Assembly: GCA_947074245.1 (NCBI GenBank)
Contig: CAMTOW010000126.1
Location: 1 to 6,486, forward strand
DNA: 6,486 nucleotides
Direction of reading: 5' to 3'
Source: an uncultured Bacteroidales bacterium
GTDB taxonomy: Bacteria; Bacteroidota; Bacteroidia; Bacteroidales; JAUNSR01
The notes below the pieces were generated by a model that saw only the letters and a program-made list of their open reading frames with translations, ran no database searches and was not told the origin of the DNA. Each line of letters starts with the position of its first letter. The stretch's first letter is position 1. The position numbers and the translations under genes are program-made. Below are positions 1 to 6,486 of the stretch, one piece after another.

Positions 1-641
1 ATGGTAAAGGAAATCTGTATTCGGCGGATGGTAGCTCGTGGAATACGCTACAAGACAAGGGCATCTACGGCAACTGGAATATATCGGTCGGACTCAAAGC
101 GTATCCGGATTTGAACAGAACGGAAACACAGGTCGATCCGATCGAAAGAATTACTGTGGCTGAGAACAAAAAGGATGTAGTGAAAGTGACTCAGAATCCG
201 ATCTATCGAAATTCGACCATGAACCGGTTCAACGGATTCAACGTCTATAAGAACGGAGAAAAATTAAATGAAAACCCTCTGTTCGGGACAACCTTCACCG
301 ACGAAGATATTGAAGAAGGTATTCTTACCTATCATGTATCTGCAATCTACCAACCTTGTGGTGAAGTATATTCGGATCCGGTGACGATGTCTCTTCTGGG
401 AACTTCCGGTTTACAGGATGACGCGATAAGAACGAATGTAAAAGACAATGTTCTTTATTTGAACGGACTACGAACAGATGATCGCGTTGAGATAACTTCA
501 TCCAATGGGGTTCTGATTCTTCACGAACGGGCTCTGAATGAAAAAGCATCTTTTGAAATCTCAGGATGGGAGAAAGGTATTTACATTCTTAAAGTGACTC
601 GTCAAAGTGAAACAATATTGATTACTAAATTTTTACGCTAA
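1..641 (+). CDS. C-terminal part of a large secreted protein with Fn3-like module and T9SS-type C-terminal domain (5' end outside window)
   Basis: The frame is open from the left edge (first full codon at base 3) to a TAA at 639-641, giving 212 visible residues; a TTG at 111 is not a credible start because protein-like sequence continues upstream of it. Residues ~1-36 (YSADGSSWNTL... GNWNISVGLKAY) resemble the last strands of the jelly-roll modules found in Bacteroidota secreted peptidases and adhesins. Residues ~70-130 look like a fibronectin type III-like fold (GFNVYKNGEKL, TTFTDEDI, LTYHVSAIY). Residues ~140-212 resemble a type A type IX secretion sorting domain, with the characteristic GIYILKV strand and a basic end (TKFLR). 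By family knowledge such tails direct export across the outer membrane and surface attachment. The canonical PNP-type opening motif is not seen, so this assignment is by overall pattern. The catalytic or binding domain lies outside the window; a peptidase or adhesin is possible but cannot be named. A strong terminator follows 25 bases after the stop. Confidence 0.75.
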   Translation, partial: GKGNLYSADGSSWNTLQDKGIYGNWNISVGLKAYPDLNRTETQVDPIERITVAENKKDVVKVTQNPIYRNSTMNRFNGFNVYKNGEKLNENPLFGTTFTDEDIEEGILTYHVSAIYQPCGEVYSDPVTMSLLGTSGLQDDAIRTNVKDNVLYLNGLRTDDRVEITSSNGVLILHERALNEKASFEISGWEKGIYILKVTRQSETILITKFLR

Positions 642-666
642 ACCCAATCCGGTTTATCCTTGACTC

Positions 667-704
667 AACAGGCTGTCGATTTAAAATCGACAGCCTGTTT
701 TTTT
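667..704 (+). terminator. Rho-independent terminator of the secreted-protein gene
   Basis: A perfect 14-bp inverted repeat pairs 667-680 (AACAGGCTGTCGAT) with 686-699 around a 5-base TTAAA loop. A run of seven T (698-704) begins at the base of the stem. It lies 25 bases after the stop codon at 641, as expected for an intrinsic terminator of the plus-strand gene. Confidence 0.93.
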
Positions 705-806
705 ATGTCCGAACCCGACCTGATATCAAATGAAAAGACCCGTGCGATTTCTTGACTCTACCCGTACAGCCCCGAACCGATTCGTTTCTTTCCTTAGTTT
801 CACGTC

Positions 807-848
807 AAAAAAACGAAGAGTATCACCGGACAGACCGGGATACTCTTC
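807..848 (-). terminator. Rho-independent terminator of the leftward glycosidase genes
   Basis: Bases 815-824 (GAAGAGTATC) pair perfectly with 839-848. An inner CCGG/CCGG stem (826-829 with 835-838) extends the hairpin past a one-base bulge at 825 and leaves a 5-base loop. On the plus strand seven A (807-813) lie just outside the stem, so read on the minus strand the hairpin is followed by one G and then seven U. It stands 72 bases downstream of the GH63-like stop codon. The orientation of the U-tract shows that it serves the minus-strand genes. Confidence 0.9.
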
Positions 849-920
849 TGATGTACATCCACACTGAATCACATTTAATAAAAAAACAATATTGCCCCTC
901 ACGGGGATTTTTATATCAGA

Positions 921-2831
921 TTATTTTCCATATTCTTCATACATCATTAACAGATGTGCGGCACTCCAACTGAAGTGTGGCGCTTTCAGGCGCTCTCCGG
1001 TATGCGTTCCGTAATTCTCGTGAATCGGTGCGTCATCCGTCAGACCGTCCAAACGATCAAATACCAACATGGTATATTCGTCTGCATCCGCACCATATCC
1101 GTAGTTGCGCAAGCCTTTGATCGCGAAATACGTCTGATCCAGCCAGATTGGTCCTCGCCAGTATCCTTTCGGCATGAAACGCGGATTATCGGCTGCTACG
1201 GTCGGAAACGGTATATAGGTATTGAACTTGGTTGTGTCTTTCAGTCGTACCAACATTCTGTCGGCTTGCTGTTGAGTCGCTATTCCGGTCCATAACGGAA
1301 TATATGCCTCACACCCCTCTTCCCGTACAAAACTCCGATCTGATATTCTTCGATCAAAAAAGAATCCTACCGAATCGTCGAAGAAATAATCAGCAACCAG
1401 ATTCCCGTAATAGGGTTGATCGAAAGGCTGTCCGATCAGTTTACCGAACTTGCTGAGCAATTGATGTTCGTATGCCAGATAAGCATTCAGGTCTACACTT
1501 TCCTGATCGAAGCTATACGCGTCATGCCCATTCTGCAGCATTGCTGCTTCATCGAAACGAATCGCATTATCCATACCGCTCTCCCATGCCGCAGCTTCAA
1601 CCGTTCCGTCGGTCGAACCGAACTCACAGATTTTGTTTCCGTCATGATCCCGCTTCTGATACCACCAGTTATAGTAAGCTCTCAATTGCGGATACATCTC
1701 CCGAATGAAAGCCGTATCACCGGTTTGTTCGAATATCTCATTCACCGCCCAGGACACCAACGGGGGTTTACTGTCGCGGGCATTATTTTCAGTCGTGTCG
1801 GTATAGATGCAATCGATGATCATGCCGTCAGGCTGTTGATAATCGAACATGGCGCGTATGTTGTTTTTAGCCAGTTCCGGAGCGAAACGCGACAGTGCGG
1901 CCGAAAAACGCCAACTGTCCCAAGCCCAGAACCCGACGAAATAACCAACACCATGACTCGGAATCACGCCTTCATGCAACAATCCTCCGCGATGTGTTCT
2001 CCAGTTGCTGATCAATGTAACGACTGATTTCACGGCGATCCGGTCATAGATCGAATCCATATCTTCACGCAACGTCTTCGAAAGATATCCGTTCCATCGG
2101 GAATCGTGCTCCCGTACATAATTATTGGGGTTCTTTAAAATATTCTTGGCTTGCTGTGACGTCCGCAAAAGCTCTTGTTCTCCGCTTAAAAACGAGATGG
2201 TTATGTTTGTCTCCGGCGAGAATGCCACCTTGCTGGCGATATAGTTCCCCGAATCGAGATTCAATACGACATCCGGCTCGAAATTCAGCAACAAAAGTTC
2301 TCCGGAAGGATGTTTTGCGATCAGTTGATTCTGATCACGACTCAGCTCGACAAGCGGACTCCAGGATTCTCCGGTAAACGACAAAGCTTCATGACTGTCG
2401 GTTCGAATGTTTAATAGTGCCGTGTTCGCATCGATAAACCATAAACGTTGTTCCAGTTTATGGTCTCCTACCTGACTTTTCATCAGCAACTCTCCCGGAA
2501 AATAATCCGTCGAATCAATGACAAACGAGGCCGATCCCGCATTTTTAAGAAAAGGCGTTACAACGCTTTTCGCCATGAAATAGCGCTTATCGATACTGAA
2601 TGGTCCGCAGAACCCGTTTACCGGATCTATTTCGTCCGGAATCGTAAACCCCATCCACGATCCGGCGTCGGTATAACAGCCGTAGCAACGTGTACTATCG
2701 TTGGGCGTATAGTGTATGTTTAATATCTGATTGAAGCGATATCGGTCGGATTTTCCGGTAATATGCTGAACGCAGCTGCTTTGTAAAACAGACAGACCGG
2801 CAGCCAAAGGGATAAGCCATTTCAATTTCAT
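921..2831 (-). CDS. GH63-type (YgjK-like) glycosidase lipoprotein, probable exo-alpha-glucosidase
   Basis: A 636-residue exported glycosidase with the (alpha/alpha)6 barrel of the GH63/GH37/trehalase-like clan, closest by motif to E. coli YgjK. Residues 1-19 form a lipoprotein signal peptide with the lipid-bearing Cys at 20 (LQSSC). No acidic lipoprotein export signal follows the Cys, which favours the periplasmic face over the cell surface. Residues ~35-220 look like the N-terminal beta-sandwich and ~250-636 the barrel. Conserved blocks are FWAWDSW (301-307), KPPLVSW (355-361), WESGMDN (416-422), QESVDLNAYL (443-452), YWRGPIW (557-563) and HENYGTHTGE (604-613). By analogy with family enzymes, Asp421 is the likely general acid and Glu605 the general base; both are present. 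The protein is shorter than YgjK (about 760-780 residues), perhaps lacking an insert. It is the last gene of the set, 54 bases after the beta-galactosidase. Inverting hydrolysis of an alpha-glucosyl bond is the best guess. Mannosylglycerate hydrolase-like or other trehalase-clan activity is possible, since specificity cannot be read from the motifs. Confidence 0.85.
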   Translation of the reverse strand: MKLKWLIPLAAGLSVLQSSCVQHITGKSDRYRFNQILNIHYTPNDSTRCYGCYTDAGSWMGFTIPDEIDPVNGFCGPFSIDKRYFMAKSVVTPFLKNAGSASFVIDSTDYFPGELLMKSQVGDHKLEQRLWFIDANTALLNIRTDSHEALSFTGESWSPLVELSRDQNQLIAKHPSGELLLLNFEPDVVLNLDSGNYIASKVAFSPETNITISFLSGEQELLRTSQQAKNILKNPNNYVREHDSRWNGYLSKTLREDMDSIYDRIAVKSVVTLISNWRTHRGGLLHEGVIPSHGVGYFVGFWAWDSWRFSAALSRFAPELAKNNIRAMFDYQQPDGMIIDCIYTDTTENNARDSKPPLVSWAVNEIFEQTGDTAFIREMYPQLRAYYNWWYQKRDHDGNKICEFGSTDGTVEAAAWESGMDNAIRFDEAAMLQNGHDAYSFDQESVDLNAYLAYEHQLLSKFGKLIGQPFDQPYYGNLVADYFFDDSVGFFFDRRISDRSFVREEGCEAYIPLWTGIATQQQADRMLVRLKDTTKFNTYIPFPTVAADNPRFMPKGYWRGPIWLDQTYFAIKGLRNYGYGADADEYTMLVFDRLDGLTDDAPIHENYGTHTGERLKAPHFSWSAAHLLMMYEEYGK

Positions 2832-2885
2832 GGTATATTGTTTTAAAGCGTCTGATGAATATATTATTGGTCTAAAAAAATCGTG

Positions 2886-5800
2886 TTACTTGGTTCTATT
2901 TTCCGAAAGCAACTGTTTTCCCGAGCGCAACGGACGCATCGTGAATCCGTATCTGATCTCGTTCGGAGTGATCGTATATTCAGGGTGTACATGCGCACCC
3001 CAGGTATTATCGCCTCCCACTCCCATTTGAGCGTGATCGATGTTTACCCAAACGAATGGTTGTTTCTCAATACTTCCTCCGTGACGTCTTTCCTGATTGA
3101 ACGGCACATAATCGATCGCATCTTGAGCGAAGTTCCAGGCACTCACGCTCAACGGCTCATCACCGATAATGAGCATTCCGTTGCCCTGGTTGTCGGATAG
3201 AGAAAAACGACGCACATCACATTTATTTCCCGTTTCCTGTGCCCGTACATACGGATGATATTGATCGCTTACACTTGCCGAATAAGTCCCGATCAAAGCG
3301 GAGTTCTTCCGGTCTGCATAATTTTCATGCGGTCCGCGCCCATACCATTCCATTTGCTGGAACGCTTCAGGCAGAATCATTCTCATTCCCAAACGCGGTA
3401 TCTCGGGTAATGCTTTTTCTCCGGGAAGGAAATGATAAGCCAAATGGATCGCTCCGTCGGGATAAACCGAATAGGTGATGTTCAAATCGGATTCCGCCTC
3501 ATCCAAACGGTATGAAGAGCTGATTTGAAGCGGAGTTTCTGTCCGGCTCACGTTCACCTCTTTCAAACGGGCTTGCTCTCCGGCTTTTCGCCATACGCCG
3601 CATCGTTCCATCGTGTTGTTGGCTACATCGTTATCGGTCAGTGGACGCCAAAAATTACTTTTCGGACCCTGTTCGATATAATCTTTTCCGTCATATTGCA
3701 GTTGTACCATCTCTCCGGTCGTTTTTGAGAACACGGCAAGGAAGGCCTGCCCCTCGATACGAATATTCTCTGCATCTTCCGTTAAGTTTGGCGAAATACC
3801 TTGCACGGGGGTTTTGCTTACCGCGGCATTCTGACCGGAGGGGATTTCCCATTGTCCGATCGCAGCGATGTGACCCGCCGGAATCATGGGCTCGTCTTCT
3901 TTGGTAAACGCCCGTAAGGTAAGAAAATATTCTCCGGCTGCGTTCCGATCGGTCGCAAACGGTATTTCCAATAAACCTTCCGTTCCGGATGAGATATCAG
4001 GAAACTCCAGTTCTCCCGATTCGACGACAACTCCGTCACGCATCAACGTCCAGTTCAGCCCATAACCATTCAGATTCAGAAAATCATGTCGGTTCTTCAC
4101 TTTAATCGTCTGACAAGTAAACGCTAACGGTTCGAATTCTATATATTGATAAACCCGTTTCACTTCATGAATGTGCGTGTGGAGCGATCTATCCGCAGCA
4201 AGAAGTCCGTTTGCGCAGAAATTGGAATCGTTCGGCACGCCCACGAAGCCCAAGTCGCCACCATATGCCCAGATCGGGTTATTACTTTCATCTTTTTTCT
4301 CGAAAGTCTGATCGACCCAATCCCAGATGAAACCACCTTGCAACTGATCGTATTTATAGATCAAATCCCAATAATCCTGCAGGTTTCCGACACTGTTCCC
4401 CATCGCATGTGCATATTCACAAAGAATCAATGGTCGGGGTTGTAGCTGATTGGCATGCTCGCGCAACCACCAGATTCGTCCGTACATCGGACAATAAATA
4501 TCGGAAACGCCTTTTTTACGTGATCCTTCGTATTGCACCAAACGGGTAGAGTCCATCGTTTTGGTCATGGCGTAAATCGTTTCGAAATGTTTCCCGTAGC
4601 CCGACTCATTCCCCAAACTCCAGGTCACGATCGACGGATGATTGCGGTCGCGTTGAATCATTCTGGCCATACGTTCTTTAAACGGTGTCTCCCATTCCGG
4701 TGCGTTCGCCAACGTTCCCCATTCATGGTAATCCATTCCGTGACTTTCGATATTCGCCTCATCGACCAGATAAAGTCCGAACTCATTGCACAGGTCATAC
4801 CATTCCGGATAATTCGGATAATGACAGGTACGTACGGAGTTGATATTGAATTGTTTCATCAGGCGTATATCATCCAGCATACTTTCCACGGTCAGCGTTC
4901 TTCCCGTATTCGGGTCATGCTCGTGGCGATTCACACCCTTAAACAAAACTGCTTTCCCGTTGATGAGTTGCTGTCCGTTCTTTAACTCTACGGTACGGAA
5001 TCCGAATGGACGAACCATACTTTCCGTTTCATTGCCCGCATGGTCGTATGTCGTAACAACCAGTTCATACAGTTCGGGCGATTCGGCATTCCAGGCGCGT
5101 ACGTCAGGAATGTATTTCGTGATCGTAAAGAGCGTATCGGCAGCATTGGCGAATCTCTTTTCTTCCGAAAACAAAACGTTCTGCTTATCCAATACCTTTA
5201 CCGATATCTTTTCTCCCGATTTCGGAGCGTGCTGGATCACATTTAGGGTCAAATCCCCGTCTTTATAATTGTTTCTGAGTGGAGCATCGATGGTGAAGTC
5301 TTTCAGCCGACTCTCCGGACGCGCGTAGACATATACGCTTCGTTCGATACCGCTGTATTTCCAATAGTCCTGATCTTCCAGATAGGAACCGTCGCTATAT
5401 CGGAATACTTTCACCGCTACGGTATTTTTTCCGGGTTTAAGCAGTTTACCGATGTTGAAATGCGCAGGAAGGCGGCTGTCTTCGCTATATCCGGCCAACT
5501 CTCCGTTGATCCAGCAATAGAAAGCGGATTCTACCCCTTCGAAATCGATGAAGATATCCATGCCTTTCCAGTCGGATGGGACGGTAAACGTTCGCACATA
5601 ACTGCCTACCGGATTATAATCGGCCGGCACATGAGGTGGATTCGCAGGAAAAGGATAGCTCACATCGGTGTAGATCGGAGCGTCAAATCCCTGAAGCTCC
5701 CAACTGCCCGGAACCATTATTTTTTTGAATTTACTCAGATTGTATCCGGGTTTATAAAAATCTGCCGGAGCGCTTTGCGGATTCGGTGACCAACAGAATT

Positions 5801-6038
5801 TCCAGGTTCCGTCCAACGAGATTCTTCTTTCATTTTTTTCATTCAGATCAAACCGCGTATCGGCAGATTGTCGTTGTTGCGACAAAGCGCTTTTCTCCGT
5901 ACGGAACGGAATGAAATGCGCGTGCATCGGTTCGCGGTTGATCTGATTGATGGATGGGTCCTGCCATGGCTCACTTTGAGCCATAGCGGGCATATAGAGG
6001 ATACACCCGCAAATGAGGGCGTTCAATAGTGCTTTCAT
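2886..6038 (-). CDS. lacZ: Exported GH2 beta-galactosidase (LacZ type)
   Basis: A 1050-residue, full-length LacZ-type enzyme that hydrolyses terminal beta-galactosides by a retaining mechanism. A signal peptide ends near AMA-Q (residues 18-21), so it acts in the periplasm or outside, unlike cytosolic E. coli LacZ (1024 residues). Domains in order are a sugar-binding jelly-roll (~73-238, with DGSYLEDQD at 216-224), an immunoglobulin-like domain (~240-348), a TIM barrel (~350-645), a linking beta domain (~650-735) and the C-terminal beta-galactosidase small-chain domain (~755-1037). Catalytic residues by analogy with E. coli are acid/base Glu478 (WSLGNESG) and nucleophile Glu541 (LILCEYAHAMGNS). 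Glu431 and His433 (NIESHG) match the E. coli magnesium ligands, and Trp1013 (GGDNTWG) corresponds to the C-terminal active-site tryptophan. The start is well fixed: an in-frame TAG lies just upstream. It begins 18 bases after the LysO stop and ends 54 bases before the GH63-like gene. Specificity within GH2 (lactose, other galactosides) is not decidable here. Confidence 0.96.
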   Translation of the reverse strand: MKALLNALICGCILYMPAMAQSEPWQDPSINQINREPMHAHFIPFRTEKSALSQQRQSADTRFDLNEKNERRISLDGTWKFCWSPNPQSAPADFYKPGYNLSKFKKIMVPGSWELQGFDAPIYTDVSYPFPANPPHVPADYNPVGSYVRTFTVPSDWKGMDIFIDFEGVESAFYCWINGELAGYSEDSRLPAHFNIGKLLKPGKNTVAVKVFRYSDGSYLEDQDYWKYSGIERSVYVYARPESRLKDFTIDAPLRNNYKDGDLTLNVIQHAPKSGEKISVKVLDKQNVLFSEEKRFANAADTLFTITKYIPDVRAWNAESPELYELVVTTYDHAGNETESMVRPFGFRTVELKNGQQLINGKAVLFKGVNRHEHDPNTGRTLTVESMLDDIRLMKQFNINSVRTCHYPNYPEWYDLCNEFGLYLVDEANIESHGMDYHEWGTLANAPEWETPFKERMARMIQRDRNHPSIVTWSLGNESGYGKHFETIYAMTKTMDSTRLVQYEGSRKKGVSDIYCPMYGRIWWLREHANQLQPRPLILCEYAHAMGNSVGNLQDYWDLIYKYDQLQGGFIWDWVDQTFEKKDESNNPIWAYGGDLGFVGVPNDSNFCANGLLAADRSLHTHIHEVKRVYQYIEFEPLAFTCQTIKVKNRHDFLNLNGYGLNWTLMRDGVVVESGELEFPDISSGTEGLLEIPFATDRNAAGEYFLTLRAFTKEDEPMIPAGHIAAIGQWEIPSGQNAAVSKTPVQGISPNLTEDAENIRIEGQAFLAVFSKTTGEMVQLQYDGKDYIEQGPKSNFWRPLTDNDVANNTMERCGVWRKAGEQARLKEVNVSRTETPLQISSSYRLDEAESDLNITYSVYPDGAIHLAYHFLPGEKALPEIPRLGMRMILPEAFQQMEWYGRGPHENYADRKNSALIGTYSASVSDQYHPYVRAQETGNKCDVRRFSLSDNQGNGMLIIGDEPLSVSAWNFAQDAIDYVPFNQERRHGGSIEKQPFVWVNIDHAQMGVGGDNTWGAHVHPEYTITPNEIRYGFTMRPLRSGKQLLSENRTK

Positions 6039-6056
6039 ACTTGATTTGGATTTCTA

Positions 6057-6486
6057 TCAGATGGAACAAAAAAATGTAACTAAGAATGGGACACTCAAGT
6101 CCACTACAAAACCATGAAATACCGAAACGACCACATATTCCTGACCCGAACAACGGGTTATTATGGGTAATGTCGTATCCATGGTGGTCGCTCCTCCCGC
6201 CGATATCGGGGCAAGTCGCCCGAAATAACGGACCATCAGAGGCGCACCCAACAAGGTGAATATTTCTCGGGTGATATTACTGAGCAATGCGATTGTGCCC
6301 AATTCAACCCCTTTATATTCTGTGATGAAAATGCTGCTCAACGAATAATAGCCGAATCCGGATCCGATCGCCAGATAGTCGGTTAAAGAACGATGATCAA
6401 AAAGAAGACTGAGGACAGCGCATCCGGCAAGCGTACCGATAATCGTCATGAACGGTAGAAAAACCAGACTCGGATTTAAGGATCGG
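6057..6486 (-). CDS. lysO: C-terminal part of a LysO-type lysine exporter (5' end outside window)
   Basis: An inner-membrane protein of the LysO (YbjE, DUF340) family, which in E. coli exports L-lysine and toxic lysine analogues. The frame stays open through the right edge: an ATG at 6447-6449 is preceded by in-frame hydrophobic sequence (RSLNPSLVFLPF), so the gene begins outside the window and 142 complete codons are visible. Recognisable blocks are IGSGFGYYSLSSIFI, ELGTIALLSNITREI with the conserved NxxRE, and GGATTMDTTLPII followed by a hydrophobic HGFVVDLSVPFLVTFF end. Several membrane segments are evident. It ends in TGA followed directly by an in-frame TAG, 18 bases before the beta-galactosidase start, suggesting co-transcription as the upstream gene. 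Bacteroidota often split this family into a short N-terminal and a longer C-terminal protein; which form occurs here cannot be seen. Confidence 0.87.
   Translation of the reverse strand, partial: RSLNPSLVFLPFMTIIGTLAGCAVLSLLFDHRSLTDYLAIGSGFGYYSLSSIFITEYKGVELGTIALLSNITREIFTLLGAPLMVRYFGRLAPISAGGATTMDTTLPIITRCSGQEYVVVSVFHGFVVDLSVPFLVTFFCSI

Noticed and set aside
111..641. Independent small gene starting at base 111.
   Set aside because: The start would be TTG, and the same frame upstream to base 3 encodes sequence typical of a secreted beta-sandwich, so this is the tail of a longer gene.
880..906. Small CCCC-TCAC-GGGG hairpin (895-906) close to the GH63-like stop, with a seven-A run at 880-886 that would be a U-run on the minus strand.
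   Set aside because: The stem has only four pairs and eight bases separate it from the U-run, so it is weak as a terminator; the hairpin at 815-848 is far better placed and stronger.
752..973. Possible 73-codon plus-strand gene in the convergent spacer.
   Set aside because: It runs through the minus-strand terminator hairpin and into the 3' end of the GH63-like gene, and the translation shows no protein-like pattern.
1416..2027. Open frame of 203 codons on the plus strand opposite the GH63-like gene.
   Set aside because: It lies wholly antisense to a gene with clear catalytic motifs, its product resembles no domain I recognise and is rich in Arg, Ile, Ser and Pro as expected of a reverse-complement shadow.
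2832..2885. Possible promoter or terminator between the GH2 and GH63-like genes, suggested by a seven-T run on the minus strand just after the GH2 stop.
   Set aside because: No hairpin precedes the T-run and no TAnnTTTG-like Bacteroidota -7 element is visible on the minus strand.
4533..5268. Overlapping plus-strand open frames of 150 and 142 codons opposite the beta-galactosidase.
   Set aside because: They are antisense shadows of the conserved GH2 sequence, with no recognisable domains and no start or terminator context of their own.
5971..6153. 60-codon minus-strand frame spanning the LysO-GH2 junction.
   Set aside because: It overlaps both real genes out of frame and shows no recognisable features.

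Overview
The window looks like a piece of a Bacteroidales chromosome, probably from a gut- or host-associated lineage such as the Porphyromonadaceae, Tannerellaceae or Barnesiellaceae. The signs are moderate GC, no clear Shine-Dalgarno sequences, a secreted protein ending in a type IX secretion-like C-terminal domain, an exported LacZ-type GH2 beta-galactosidase, and a lipoprotein glycosidase of the GH63/YgjK type. No rRNA or other taxonomic marker is present, so the genus stays open.

Layout: the left edge holds the 3' end of a plus-strand gene for a large secreted protein (212 residues visible: the end of a beta-sandwich, an Fn3-like module and a sorting-type tail), closed by a strong intrinsic terminator at 667-704. 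The next ~200 bases are a convergent spacer. It holds a second strong hairpin whose T-tract lies on the minus strand and which closes the leftward gene set. From 921 to the right edge everything is on the minus strand: a GH63-like glycosidase lipoprotein (921-2831), a complete GH2 beta-galactosidase (2886-6038), and the C-terminal part of a LysO-type lysine exporter running off the right edge (6057-6486). The gaps between these three are 54 and 18 bases with no terminator visible, so they are probably co-transcribed in the order lysO, GH2, GH63.

The two hydrolases look complete, with their expected catalytic residues, and both carry export signals. They probably act together in the periplasm, one removing an alpha-linked (probably glucosyl) residue and the other a beta-linked galactose. 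Why a lysine exporter should head the set is not obvious. One speculative reading, using hydroxylysine-linked Glc-alpha-1,2-Gal from collagen, is given as a finding. No SusC/SusD pair, regulator, mobile element, CRISPR array or RNA gene is visible, and I see no convincing evidence of an undescribed system.
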